64,000 nt of DNA from Aliiroseovarius crassostreae (lineage in GTDB: Bacteria; Pseudomonadota; Alphaproteobacteria; Rhodobacterales; Rhodobacteraceae), in NCBI RefSeq assembly GCF_001307765.1, contig NZ_LKBA01000006.1, positions 400,001 to 464,000 of the forward strand. Reading direction: 5' to 3'. How positions within the stretch are numbered: the stretch's first letter is position 1; each line of letters begins with the position of its first letter. Of the stretch, positions 24,137-32,818 are shown piece by piece. A model generated the notes under the pieces. The model ran no database searches and had not been told where the DNA came from. It saw only the letters and a program-made list of their open reading frames with translations. The translations under genes were made by a program, and so were the position numbers.

Positions 24137-25850
24137 GTCCTGCCCCCTTCCGGGGGGCACGCTGGCCTATCGCGAGGCGGGGCTTGGCCAGACCGTGGTT
24201 CTGATCCACGGGGTTGGCATGCAATCTGCCGCCTGGGCGCCGCAAATTGCCACTCTGGCCCGCTCACATCGGGTGATTGCGCTGGACATGCCCGGTCATG
24301 GTGGCAGTTCCCCCCTTTCCGCACAGGCACAACTGGCAGATTTTGTGGTCTGGCTGGGCGGGGCTTTGGATGCCTTGGAGTTGGGCACGGTCAGCCTGAT
24401 CGGTCACTCCATGGGCGCGCTGATCGCCGCAGGATATGCTGTCACCCACCCCGAGCGGGTTGAGCGTGTTGCGCTTTTGAACGGTGTCTTTCGCCGCAGC
24501 CCATCCGCCCGCGCGGCGGTCCTGTTCCGCGCAGAAACGATCCGTTCCGGCGCGTTCGATCTGGAGACACCGCTGGAGCGTTGGTTCGGCTCGACCCCGG
24601 AAGAAATTCAAGCCCGCAGTCAGGTGTCAGGCTGGTTAACCGAAGTTAATATCGACGGCTACGCAACGGCCTATACTGCTTTTGCGCGCGGGGACCAGAC
24701 CTATGCGGATCAGATCAAACAGATCCAATGCCCGCTCCTTGCCCTTACCGGAGACGGCGACCTGAACTCAACACCTGCCATGGCGCAGGCCATGGCGGCC
24801 GAGACCCCAGACGGACATGCTGTCATCATTGAAGGCCACCGTCACATGGTGAACCTGACAGCCCCGGAGGCGGTCAACGCCGCCTTGGCAACCTGGCTCA
24901 CATCCTCAACAAAGGAGCACATCATGCGTGAGATTGATCCCCGTGCCCTTCGCAACGCCTTTGGGGCCTTCCTGACCGGGGTCTGCGTGGTGACCACCCA
25001 TGATGCGGAGGGGCACCCGGTTGGGTTCACCGCAAATTCTTTCTCCTCGGTGTCCCTCGACCCACCACTGGTGTTGGTCTGCCTTGCCAATACATCAAGC
25101 AATTACAACACCTTTGCCCAGACCGATGGATTTGCGGTCAACATCCTCTCCGAAGGGCAGATCGATGTGTCAAACACCTTTGCCCGCCCGGTTTCCGATC
25201 GCTTTGCAGCGGTGGACTGGCAGGCGGGGCCGAAGGGCAGTCCGATTTTTTCCGGCACCTCCGCCTGGTTTGATTGTTCCATGTTCAACACGATCGAGGC
25301 AGGGGACCACCTGATTTTGATCGGCCGGGTCGAAGCGTTCGAGAACGGCACCGCCCCCGGTCTGGGCTATGCCCGTGGCGCCTATGTCACCCCCGCAGCC
25401 GAAGTCGAAGCCCTGTCCAATCAAGCCGACCTGATCATCTCAGCCCTGATTGAACACAACGGCAAGGTCCTGCTGGTCGACACGCAAGAGGGGAAACTTA
25501 CCCTGCCGGAAACCAAGGTTAAGAAAGACGGGGCATCTGCGGCCCTGACCCGACTGATCGACGGTCTTGGCATCTGTGTCGATCCGGGCTTCATTTACTC
25601 GGTCTACGAAGATGAAACGCGCGGACATCAGCATATCTCGTTCCTCTGTCAGGCGGCGGAGGGCACCCCTGCGCAGGGCAGTTTTTTCGACCTGTCCCCC
25701 GCTGCCCTGAAAGACATCGCCGACCCTGCCATGCGCACCATGCTGGAACGGTTCGCGGCCGAAAGCCGGATGGGGAATTTTGGGGTCTATTATGGCAATC
25801 GAAACAGCGGCCATGTGCGTCCGCTGTCGCAAGGGAGTTCGTCCAAATGA
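24108..25850 (+). CDS. fused alpha/beta-hydrolase and flavin reductase with Nudix-like tail
   Basis: One open frame of 580 residues holds what are normally two proteins. Residues 1-272 are an alpha/beta-hydrolase with nucleophile Ser101 in GHSMG, an acid in TGDGD, and His246. Residues 273 to about 415 are an HpaC-type NAD(P)H:flavin oxidoreductase (LRNAFGAFLTGVCVVTT, GFTANSFSSVSLDPPLVLVCL). About 420-560 looks like a degenerate Nudix fold without the REx2E box. An in-frame ATG at 24924 is preceded by AAAGGAG, so the reductase can also be made alone. A single C-to-A or C-to-G change in the TCA codon at 24907-24909 would give a stop, so this looks like a recent stop loss or a sequencing error. 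Confidence 0.85.
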   Translation: MTSTILPPYKSCPLPGGTLAYREAGLGQTVVLIHGVGMQSAAWAPQIATLARSHRVIALDMPGHGGSSPLSAQAQLADFVVWLGGALDALELGTVSLIGHSMGALIAAGYAVTHPERVERVALLNGVFRRSPSARAAVLFRAETIRSGAFDLETPLERWFGSTPEEIQARSQVSGWLTEVNIDGYATAYTAFARGDQTYADQIKQIQCPLLALTGDGDLNSTPAMAQAMAAETPDGHAVIIEGHRHMVNLTAPEAVNAALATWLTSSTKEHIMREIDPRALRNAFGAFLTGVCVVTTHDAEGHPVGFTANSFSSVSLDPPLVLVCLANTSSNYNTFAQTDGFAVNILSEGQIDVSNTFARPVSDRFAAVDWQAGPKGSPIFSGTSAWFDCSMFNTIEAGDHLILIGRVEAFENGTAPGLGYARGAYVTPAAEVEALSNQADLIISALIEHNGKVLLVDTQEGKLTLPETKVKKDGASAALTRLIDGLGICVDPGFIYSVYEDETRGHQHISFLCQAAEGTPAQGSFFDLSPAALKDIADPAMRTMLERFAAESRMGNFGVYYGNRNSGHVRPLSQGSSSK

Positions 25851-26884
25851 AGTTTTCACTTTTTGCCCATATGGAGCGCATCTCACCCGATCAGGACCAG
25901 AAGCAGCTTTATGACGAGTTCATCACCCTGTGCAAAATCGCCGATCAGGGCGGGATGCACGCGATCTGGACCGGCGAGCATCACGGGATGAACTTCACCA
26001 TTGCCCCGAACCCGTTGCTGAACCTGATTGACGTGGCGCGCCACACCAAAAATGTGCGGCTTGGCACGGGCACGGTGGTTGCGCCCTTCTGGCACCCGAT
26101 CCGGCTGGCCGGTGAAGCGGCGATGACCGACATCCTTACCGACGGTCGGCTGGAGCTGGGCATCGCACGCGGCGCTTATGAGTTTGAATATGAGCGCCTT
26201 ATGCCCGGCATGGACGCCTGGGAGGCAGGCCAGCGGCTGCGTGAGCTGGTGCCGGCGGTCAAGGCGCTGTGGAAGGGCGATTACGCCCATGATGGCGAGT
26301 TCCACCAGTTCCCCAAAACTACCTCGGCCCCGCAGCCAGTGCAGGCAGGCGGCCCGCCGGTCTGGATCGCCGCACGCGACCCGAACAGCCATGAATTTGC
26401 CGTGGCCAATGGCTGCAACGTGCAGGTCACACCGCTGTGGAAAGGCGACGAAGAGGTTGCCGATCTGATGGGCAAGTTCAACGCCGCCTGTGAGAAGCAT
26501 TCGGACCAGCCGCGCCCGAAGATCATGCTGTTGCAACATACCTATGTGGCCGAAGATGCAGCCGACACCGAGTTGGGGGCGGAGGAGCTCAATCGGTTCT
26601 ATTGCTATTTCGGCGCCTGGTTCATGAACAAGCGCGAGATCACGCAGGGATTGATCGAACCGCTGACAGAGGAGGACATTGCAAACCATCCGTTCTACTC
26701 TGCACAGGCCATGAAACGGGATCTGGTGATTGGCACCCCGGACGAGGTGATTGCGCGCCTCAAGGGATATGAGGCGCTGGGATATGATGAATATTCCTTC
26801 TGGATCGACAGTTCGATGAGCTTTGAGCGCAAGAAAGCGTCGCTGGAGCGGTTTATCAAGGACGTGATGCCCGCATTCCAATAG
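25847..26884 (+). CDS. LLM-class flavin-dependent monooxygenase (luciferase-like)
   Basis: A 345-residue TIM-barrel enzyme of the bacterial luciferase family (IWTGEHHGMNF, RLGTGTVVAPFWHPIRLAGEAAMTDILTDGRLELGIARGAYEFEYERL). It uses reduced flavin, here probably supplied by the flavin reductase encoded immediately upstream (4-bp ATGA overlap), to oxygenate a substrate. With the aldehyde dehydrogenase downstream it forms a two-component oxidative pathway. The substrate cannot be read from sequence; ring-opening of an N-heterocycle or oxidation of an amine are options. Confidence 0.92.
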   Translation: MKFSLFAHMERISPDQDQKQLYDEFITLCKIADQGGMHAIWTGEHHGMNFTIAPNPLLNLIDVARHTKNVRLGTGTVVAPFWHPIRLAGEAAMTDILTDGRLELGIARGAYEFEYERLMPGMDAWEAGQRLRELVPAVKALWKGDYAHDGEFHQFPKTTSAPQPVQAGGPPVWIAARDPNSHEFAVANGCNVQVTPLWKGDEEVADLMGKFNAACEKHSDQPRPKIMLLQHTYVAEDAADTELGAEELNRFYCYFGAWFMNKREITQGLIEPLTEEDIANHPFYSAQAMKRDLVIGTPDEVIARLKGYEALGYDEYSFWIDSSMSFERKKASLERFIKDVMPAFQ

Positions 26885-26902
26885 CGGTTAAGGGACAAAG
26901 AA

Positions 26903-28366
26903 ATGCAGAGATTTCAGCAGTATATTGGCGGCGCCTTCGAAGATGGGACCGCACAATTCGACAGTCTCGACCCCGCCTGCGGGCAGGTCTGGGCAAAGAT
27001 GCCCAATGCCTCACCCGAGGATGTGAACCGGGCGGTGGAGGCGGCTGAAACGGCATTTTTCTCATCTGACTGGGCGGGGATGACCGCAACCTCCCGCGGC
27101 AAGCTGCTGATGCGACTGGCGGATCTGATCGCAAAAAATGCACCACGGCTGGCAGAGCTGGAAACCCGCGACACTGGCAAGATCATCCGTGAAACCTCGG
27201 CGCAGATCGCCTATGTGGCAGAGTATTTCCGCTATTACGCCGGGCTGGCCGACAAAATCCAGGGCGCGCATCTGCCGATCGACAAACCGGATATGGAGGT
27301 CTGGCTGCGGCGTGAGCCCCTCGGGGTTGTGGCCGCAGTCGTGCCGTGGAATTCGCAGCTGTTCCTGTCTGCGGTCAAGATCGGACCTGCGCTGGCGGCG
27401 GGCTGCACCATGGTGCTGAAAGCCTCAGAAGACGGGCCGGCACCGATGCTGGAATTTGCCCGGATCTTTGATCAGGCAGGCTTTCCCAAGGGCGTATTGA
27501 ACGTGATCACGGGCGGGCCAGAGGTGGGCGCGGCCCTCACCCGCCACGAAAAAATTGCCCATGTGGCCTTTACCGGCGGACCGGAGACCGCGCGCCATAT
27601 CGTGCGAAACTCGGCAGAAAACCTTGCCTCGACCTCATTGGAACTGGGCGGCAAATCCCCCTTCATCGTGTTTGACGACGCGGATCTGGAAAGTGCCGTC
27701 AATGCCCAGGTGTCCGGGATCTTTGCAGCGACCGGGCAAAGCTGCGTGGCGGGGTCACGCCTTGTTGTGCATGAAGACATCAAGGCGGGTTTTCTTGCCC
27801 GGCTCAAGGAAAAGGCCGAAGCGGTGGTGATCGGCGCACCGGATGACATGGCGACCGAGGTCGGGCCCCTTTGCACAAGGCGCCAGCGCGATCTGGCGCT
27901 GGACCTGATCGAACGGTCGGTGGCGCAGGGGGCAAAGCTCATCACCGGCGGGCAACCCGTTGACCGCGAAGGGTTCTATTTCCCGCCAACCATTCTGGAT
28001 TGCGACGCGGCGCCCGATGCGGACAGCCTGACCCACGAGTTTTTTGGCCCGGTGCTGTCCGTCGTGTCCTTTCGCAACGAGGAAGACGCCATACGCATCG
28101 CCAATGAGACAAAGTTCGGCTTGGCCTCTGGCCTGTTCACCCGGGACCTGACGCGCGCGCATCGGATGATCCGCGCCATCCGGTCAGGCATTGTCTGGGT
28201 CAACACCTATCGGGCGGTCAGCCCGATTGCGCCGTTCGGAGGGCACGGGCTGTCTGGTCATGGGCGCGAAGGGGGGATCGAGGCCGCGATGGAGTATACC
28301 AAGGTGAAATCGGTCTGGTTGCGGACCTCAGATGACCCGATCCCGGATCCATTTGTAATGCGGTAA
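26903..28366 (+). CDS. NAD(P)-dependent aldehyde dehydrogenase
   Basis: A 487-residue ALDH with LELGGKSPFIVFDDADLE (general base glutamate), the catalytic cysteine in FAATGQSCVAGSRL, and VVPWNSQLFLSAVKIGPALAAGC for cofactor binding. It oxidises an aldehyde to the acid as the presumed last step of the cluster, which suggests the monooxygenase/hydrolase steps yield an aldehyde. It is 18 bp after the monooxygenase gene, same transcript. It ends before the convergent nnrS gene. Confidence 0.93.
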   Translation: MQRFQQYIGGAFEDGTAQFDSLDPACGQVWAKMPNASPEDVNRAVEAAETAFFSSDWAGMTATSRGKLLMRLADLIAKNAPRLAELETRDTGKIIRETSAQIAYVAEYFRYYAGLADKIQGAHLPIDKPDMEVWLRREPLGVVAAVVPWNSQLFLSAVKIGPALAAGCTMVLKASEDGPAPMLEFARIFDQAGFPKGVLNVITGGPEVGAALTRHEKIAHVAFTGGPETARHIVRNSAENLASTSLELGGKSPFIVFDDADLESAVNAQVSGIFAATGQSCVAGSRLVVHEDIKAGFLARLKEKAEAVVIGAPDDMATEVGPLCTRRQRDLALDLIERSVAQGAKLITGGQPVDREGFYFPPTILDCDAAPDADSLTHEFFGPVLSVVSFRNEEDAIRIANETKFGLASGLFTRDLTRAHRMIRAIRSGIVWVNTYRAVSPIAPFGGHGLSGHGREGGIEAAMEYTKVKSVWLRTSDDPIPDPFVMR

Positions 28367-28397
28367 CGGCGTGACGCGCTGATGGTCACGCTGGCAG

Positions 28398-29621
28398 TCA
28401 GAAACGCTTGGGGACCGGTTTTGCGCACCAGACCGGCCAGTAATGCACGGTGAAAAGCGCAAAACCTGCAAGCCACAGCAGGGCTGAGAGGTGGTTTGCC
28501 CAGCCATCCGCCCCGGGATAGGCCCCGCCAAGACGCAACAGAACCGACCCGATGATCAGGTGATAGACAAGCGTCAGCCGCCCACCGGCATGGAGCGGCA
28601 ACCCGGCATGAGCAAGGCTCGCCCGCGACATGATGGCCAGGGTCATCACACCAATCCCCCCCGCCATCCAAAGGTGAAGCGCCCCCGCATAAGGCAGCGC
28701 CACCGGATCCAGAATGGACAGGCCCATGGCAATAAACCCAAGCGGCACAAAGAGATAGCCCATATGGAGCACCCAAAGCAGGGCTTCACCACGCGTCAGC
28801 CATCCTTTCCAGCGCAGCAGCCGCAGCAAATGCCCGCCCCCCACCAGCAGCATCACGGGGGCAAGTGCGGTTTGGGTGGGCGACACGCTCCAGCCAAGCA
28901 ACACCAGCACGGATGCGGCAAAAACGATAAGGTCAAATGGACCAAGAGCAGCCGGGCGCCCCTCCTGCCCCTGTTTGACCAACCAGTTGCGGGTAAAGCT
29001 GGGGATCACCCGCCCGCCAACAAGGGTGATCAGCAACAGGGCCGCCGACAGGCCAAGGCGCAGGCCGGGGCCACGGGCAGGAAATCCTCCGTTCAGCCCC
29101 TCGAGGTGAAACAGCGCATTGCCGAGAATGTAGAGCGAAAACAGCGCGAGCAGCGGCAGGTTTTTCCAGTTCCGACCGGCGAGGACTTCGCGCAGGGACA
29201 TTGCCAGAAGCGCAAGCGGGAAGGCCAGATCCAGCGCCATGACAAGCGGGCCCGGAACAAGTGCCGAGACCAGCATCACCGCGCGCCCCACCGCCCAAAG
29301 GCCGGTCAGGACCGCCAGCGGCCAGCCCAGAATTGGCAGGCGCCCGGTCCAGTTTGGCACGGCGGTCAGCATGAAACCGGCCAGCGCCGCACCAAGATAG
29401 CCAAACAGCATTTCATGGGCATGCCAGCCGATTGGATCAAGATGGGTGGCCAGCACCCGTGTCCCGGTCAGCTCGACCAGCCACAGCACCATGGCCAGCA
29501 CCGCCCAGAGGCCAGCCCCCAAAAACAGCGGTCGGTAGCCAAAGCTCAAAAGCGCGGGACCGGTCCAGCGGCGCACCCGCGCCGAGCTGTTTCGGGTGTT
29601 GGAGGGATGCGGGTCGGCCAT
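28398..29621 (-). CDS. nnrS: NnrS family membrane protein
   Basis: A 407-residue integral membrane protein with about twelve hydrophobic segments and the NnrS pattern (RPLFLGAGLWAVLAMVLWL, WHAHEMLFGYLGAALAGFMLTAVPNWTG, and conserved histidines). NnrS is a haem/copper membrane protein associated with denitrification and protection from nitric oxide. It is the last gene of a minus-strand series with DUF2478 and the O2-independent ubiquinone genes, all of which suit anaerobic nitrate/nitrite respiration. No nitrite or NO reductase genes are in this window. Confidence 0.9.
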   Translation of the reverse strand: MADPHPSNTRNSSARVRRWTGPALLSFGYRPLFLGAGLWAVLAMVLWLVELTGTRVLATHLDPIGWHAHEMLFGYLGAALAGFMLTAVPNWTGRLPILGWPLAVLTGLWAVGRAVMLVSALVPGPLVMALDLAFPLALLAMSLREVLAGRNWKNLPLLALFSLYILGNALFHLEGLNGGFPARGPGLRLGLSAALLLITLVGGRVIPSFTRNWLVKQGQEGRPAALGPFDLIVFAASVLVLLGWSVSPTQTALAPVMLLVGGGHLLRLLRWKGWLTRGEALLWVLHMGYLFVPLGFIAMGLSILDPVALPYAGALHLWMAGGIGVMTLAIMSRASLAHAGLPLHAGGRLTLVYHLIIGSVLLRLGGAYPGADGWANHLSALLWLAGFALFTVHYWPVWCAKPVPKRF

Positions 29622-29646
29622 GGGTTTGCCTCTGAATTCGAAGGGA

Positions 29647-29724
29647 AAAGCGTTTCGGGTTCAATCCGTGACGGGGAAATACCGAAGCGCGACAGAAGAT
29701 ATCAAAGTTCTGGGCGTCTCAGGT
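29647..29724. repeat. family-A repeat (partial)
   Basis: It begins AAAAGCGTTTCGGG, then ACCGAAGCGC and ATATCAAAGTTCTGGGCGT, aligning with the left and middle parts of the copy at 18981. It overlaps the 3' end of the DUF2478 gene by a few bases and separates that gene from nnrS. Confidence 0.65.
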
Positions 29725-30240
29725 TTGGGGAACGTCACCGAGGACAGAGCGACACCAGTTCAGGATCGCGTCTTTCTCCGGGGCAAGTTCAACCGCTTCG
29801 CCCCCGGCAAACGCATCGAACTCAGCGCGGCTGTTCACCCCCACACCAACCAGAACCGGCACGTCCCGAGTGACCGCCTTGCCGATGGCCGAGACAAAGC
29901 CGCGCCCATTCAGCTCTTCCGGGCCGAACTTGTTCAGCACAAACAGGTCCGCGCCGGACAAATCCCCGCCTTCCACCGCGGATACCGCGTTGGCAATCGC
30001 GCCGGGATCCAGGCGGCAAGCATCTGATCCCGCCCCCAGGTTCTGGGTGATCTGGATCACCGGTCCACCGGGCAACACGCGCACTTTCATGTCACATCCA
30101 TTGTCGAACTGGCTGTCATGGCTGTGATCCTTGACGATGCCGGCCAGCTGTCGTCCCTGCGACTGCAACAATTCAGCCACCTCGCTGAGCAGTTGATCCA
30201 CCTTGCCACGTTCCGTGGAACTGATCCGTGCAATTCTCAT
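29719..30240 (-). CDS. DUF2478 family protein
   Basis: A 173-residue protein (MRIARISSTERGKVDQLLSEVAELLQSQGRQLAGIVKD...), P-loop-free but nucleotide-fold-like, ending LNWCRSVLGDVPQT. The DUF2478 family is commonly linked to molybdenum or anaerobic respiration loci; the function is unknown to me. It lies 14 bp downstream of ubiV, probably in the same operon. The start at 30240 is used; the frame extends 14 codons further without a ribosome site. Confidence 0.82.
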   Translation of the reverse strand: MRIARISSTERGKVDQLLSEVAELLQSQGRQLAGIVKDHSHDSQFDNGCDMKVRVLPGGPVIQITQNLGAGSDACRLDPGAIANAVSAVEGGDLSGADLFVLNKFGPEELNGRGFVSAIGKAVTRDVPVLVGVGVNSRAEFDAFAGGEAVELAPEKDAILNWCRSVLGDVPQT

Positions 30241-30254
30241 GTCACATTTCCCTT

Positions 30255-31166
30255 TTACGCCAGAGCACCATCCCCGGACCAATCCACCCCACGCGCACCG
30301 GTCAGAAAGCCATCTGACAGGCGGGTATTGGCGTCCAGTTCAGAAATTTCCTGTGCCGCCATGTCCGGCATCATCTCCCCTGCCAGAACCTGCGCATAGA
30401 TCGCACATAGTCGCAGGAAGCCATTGGATTGCGGCGACAGGCGCAGCGCGGTGACGCCCGCATCCCGCAATATGTCAATCTGGTGCACCGTGCAGGCATA
30501 GCTGTCAGACAGGGTCTGAACCCCGTTCATGGTCAGGAAGGGTTTGTCTTCCATCGTTCGCACGTCAAGCCCATCCAGATCCTCTTCGCAGGCAAACTGG
30601 CAATTGTCCTTGGTGCGCCCATGACGACGGGCGTGATAACAGCGCCCGGAAATGGCCAGTGGCAGGCGCCCGTGGCCCCAGGCCTCGATCACCAGTCCCA
30701 GCTCTGCCCCTTTGGCGCCCAGCGCCTGCACCGACGCAAGCGGCAATTCAGGTGGCAGGCAGATCCGGGTTGCCCCCCGGCGGGCCAGCCAGTCGAGCGT
30801 GCCTTCATTATAGACATTCACCAGCGGCCCCACGGAAAACGCCGTTCCTTCGGGCAGATAGCTGATCGCAGTCAGGTCATTGATTTCGACCTCAACCCCC
30901 ATCTCTGCCAGCTCTGCGGTCAGTTTGCGTTCCCGTTTCAGGGTCACCAGCGCAAGCGATGTCAGGGCCACATCCTTGCCCGCCTCCTGCAAGGTGGCGA
31001 CGGCCTCGGGAATGCGGTCGTGATAGAAGGGCAGGCGTTTTGAGCACACAAGCTCGCCCAGCGACACCCGGTCCACCGGCGCTTTGGCAAGGTCCGAATA
31101 AAGCTCGGACCAGCGATCGGCAGTCCAGAAAAACTGGTTCGGTCCAACGGTCAGTTCCATGGTCAT
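30255..31166 (-). CDS. ubiV: UbiV, O2-independent ubiquinone biosynthesis (U32 peptidase family)
   Basis: A 303-residue U32-family protein with the cysteine set GRCYHARRHGRTKDNCQFACEEDLDGL that binds a [4Fe-4S] cluster in UbiV. UbiU and UbiV together hydroxylate the ubiquinone ring without oxygen. It is seven bp after ubiU. Two ATG codons (31166 and 31160) are possible, both near AGGAAAG. The order ubiT-ubiU-ubiV and an FNR site upstream of ubiT support the assignment. Confidence 0.93.
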   Translation of the reverse strand: MTMELTVGPNQFFWTADRWSELYSDLAKAPVDRVSLGELVCSKRLPFYHDRIPEAVATLQEAGKDVALTSLALVTLKRERKLTAELAEMGVEVEINDLTAISYLPEGTAFSVGPLVNVYNEGTLDWLARRGATRICLPPELPLASVQALGAKGAELGLVIEAWGHGRLPLAISGRCYHARRHGRTKDNCQFACEEDLDGLDVRTMEDKPFLTMNGVQTLSDSYACTVHQIDILRDAGVTALRLSPQSNGFLRLCAIYAQVLAGEMMPDMAAQEISELDANTRLSDGFLTGARGVDWSGDGALA

Positions 31167-31173
31167 CTTTCCT

Positions 31174-32157
31174 TCACCGCCATGTTTTCTTGTAAGCACC
31201 CGTGGTCATCGCGCCCCCTTCGGACAGGCGGGCAAGCATGCCTTCCGGCATCGGCAACCCGGCCTCAAGCGCGTCCACCGCCGCCCGGAAATTGCGCACC
31301 ACCTGCGCCACATAAGACCGCGACCGCTGCCGCCCCTCGATCTTGAGGGCGGTCACGCCGGCCTTTTGCAATTGCGGGATCAGCTTCTCGGCGTTCAGAC
31401 TCACCGGGTCCTCAAACAGATGCCCGTCTTTGCCACCAGCGGTAAAACACCCTTTGCACAATGTGGGATAAGGGGCGTTTTCATCTTTGCCGACACGGTG
31501 GATCGTGTATCCGCCCAACTTTGCATCCAGCACCCCACCTTCGTCGTGATATTCCACATGGCTTGCAGGCGAACAGACCCCGTTCATATTGGGCGAGCGC
31601 CCGGTGGCATAGGAGGAAAGCGAACAGCGCCCCTCCGCCATCACGCACAAGCCACCAAACACGAACACTTCGGTCTCGACCTCAGTTTCCGCATTGATCG
31701 CGGCAATTTCCGGCACCGACAGCACCCGCGGCAGCACCACGCGTTTCACGCCGAACTCCCTGGCATAAAAGTTGATCACATCCGCATTCGCTGCCGCCGC
31801 CTGCACCGAGAGGTGACGGCGCAGGTTCGGGTGGTTGCGTGCGGCATAATCCAAGAGACCAACATCCGCGAGGATCACCGCATCCGCGCCGCAAGTCTCG
31901 GCATCCGCCACCGCCCGATGCCAGATTTCCTCTCGCCCGGCACAGGGGAACGTATTGATTGCAATCAGCACTTTCGAGCCGTTCTGGTGGGCAAAACGGA
32001 TGCCTTCGCGCATCTCCTCCCGGTCAAAATTCAGCCCCGGAAAATTGCGGGCATTGGTTTCGTCGGCAAAGCCGCAATAGATCGTGTGGGCGCCCGCCTT
32101 GACGGCAGCACGCAGGGCGGCAGGGGTGCCGGCGGGACAGACAATTTCCATCACCAT
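31174..32157 (-). CDS. ubiU: UbiU, O2-independent ubiquinone biosynthesis (U32 peptidase family)
   Basis: A 327-residue U32-family protein beginning MVMEIVCPAGTPAALRAAVKAGAHTIYCGF. It carries clustered cysteines GGLCVMAEGRCSL, MNGVCSPASH and LCKGCF for the [4Fe-4S] cluster. It forms a heterodimer with UbiV in the anaerobic hydroxylation of the ubiquinone precursor. It overlaps ubiT by 7 bp and is followed 7 bp later by ubiV. Confidence 0.95.
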   Translation of the reverse strand: MVMEIVCPAGTPAALRAAVKAGAHTIYCGFADETNARNFPGLNFDREEMREGIRFAHQNGSKVLIAINTFPCAGREEIWHRAVADAETCGADAVILADVGLLDYAARNHPNLRRHLSVQAAAANADVINFYAREFGVKRVVLPRVLSVPEIAAINAETEVETEVFVFGGLCVMAEGRCSLSSYATGRSPNMNGVCSPASHVEYHDEGGVLDAKLGGYTIHRVGKDENAPYPTLCKGCFTAGGKDGHLFEDPVSLNAEKLIPQLQKAGVTALKIEGRQRSRSYVAQVVRNFRAAVDALEAGLPMPEGMLARLSEGGAMTTGAYKKTWR

Positions 32158-32711
32158 GCGCCCAACTCCTCTTGCCGGCTGAGCACAACACCGGTGCGTG
32201 CTTCGGCAAAGGCCAGCGCCTTTTGCACATAAGCCCCAAGCGGGCCAGAGATCCGCGCCACCTCCTCGCTCAGGTCCAGTTCCGCATCATCCACCGCATT
32301 GCGCAGGGCCAGCGCGGCAGAGGTGTCCCCCTCGATCACCAGATCACGTGAGAAAAACAGCGCATCCCCATCATAAGCCCCGTGCACAAGCCCTAAAAGG
32401 GCGGCCAGCGGCCCGGCGATCCGCGCCTCTCCGCGTCCGGTGCCCCGCACCACGCGAATCTTCGGCTTGCCCCCTCCCGGCTGCATCTCAATCACAAAGG
32501 GCAGGTCGGTCGGGTCGAGCACAAACGGCGTGTGGACATGCTCCCCCAACCGGCGAAACAACCCCGGATGCTGCACCGCAATCTTGCGGGCATATGCAGT
32601 GAGCGAAAAGGACAGTGGCATCAAGGGCAAGCCCCGCAGGGCCCGCGCGGCAAGCCGCGGGACATGCGGGATCGTCAATGTTGGCTGGGTCAAATGGAGC
32701 TCCTTTCCCAC
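32151..32711 (-). CDS. ubiT: UbiT, SCP2-type lipid-binding ubiquinone accessory factor
   Basis: A 186-residue protein with an SCP2 sterol-carrier-like domain (FVLDPTDLPFVIEMQPGGGKPKIRVVRG ... DALFFSRDLVIEGDTSAALALRNAVDD). UbiT binds the lipid intermediates in anaerobic ubiquinone synthesis. It is the first gene of the ubiTUV operon, with a consensus FNR box 54 bp upstream of its start. Confidence 0.93.
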   Translation of the reverse strand: MGKELHLTQPTLTIPHVPRLAARALRGLPLMPLSFSLTAYARKIAVQHPGLFRRLGEHVHTPFVLDPTDLPFVIEMQPGGGKPKIRVVRGTGRGEARIAGPLAALLGLVHGAYDGDALFFSRDLVIEGDTSAALALRNAVDDAELDLSEEVARISGPLGAYVQKALAFAEARTGVVLSRQEELGAW

Positions 32712-32764
32712 CCGAGTTGAACCTGGTTCTGGTCAATTGCTACGCCCCTGGCCCCTGCGACAAA

Positions 32765-32778
32765 TTGATCATTGTCAA
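32765..32778. promoter_or_regulatory. FNR/FnrL box between ubiTUV and ubiDX
   Basis: TTGAT-CATT-GTCAA is a perfect match to the FNR consensus TTGAT-N4-ATCAA-type site as used in alphaproteobacteria. It lies between the divergent ubiT and ubiD starts and can activate both under low oxygen. Confidence 0.85.
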
Positions 32779-32818
32779 TTCAGAGGCAGATTTTTGCTGC
32801 TAGGACCCGAAGGACCTG

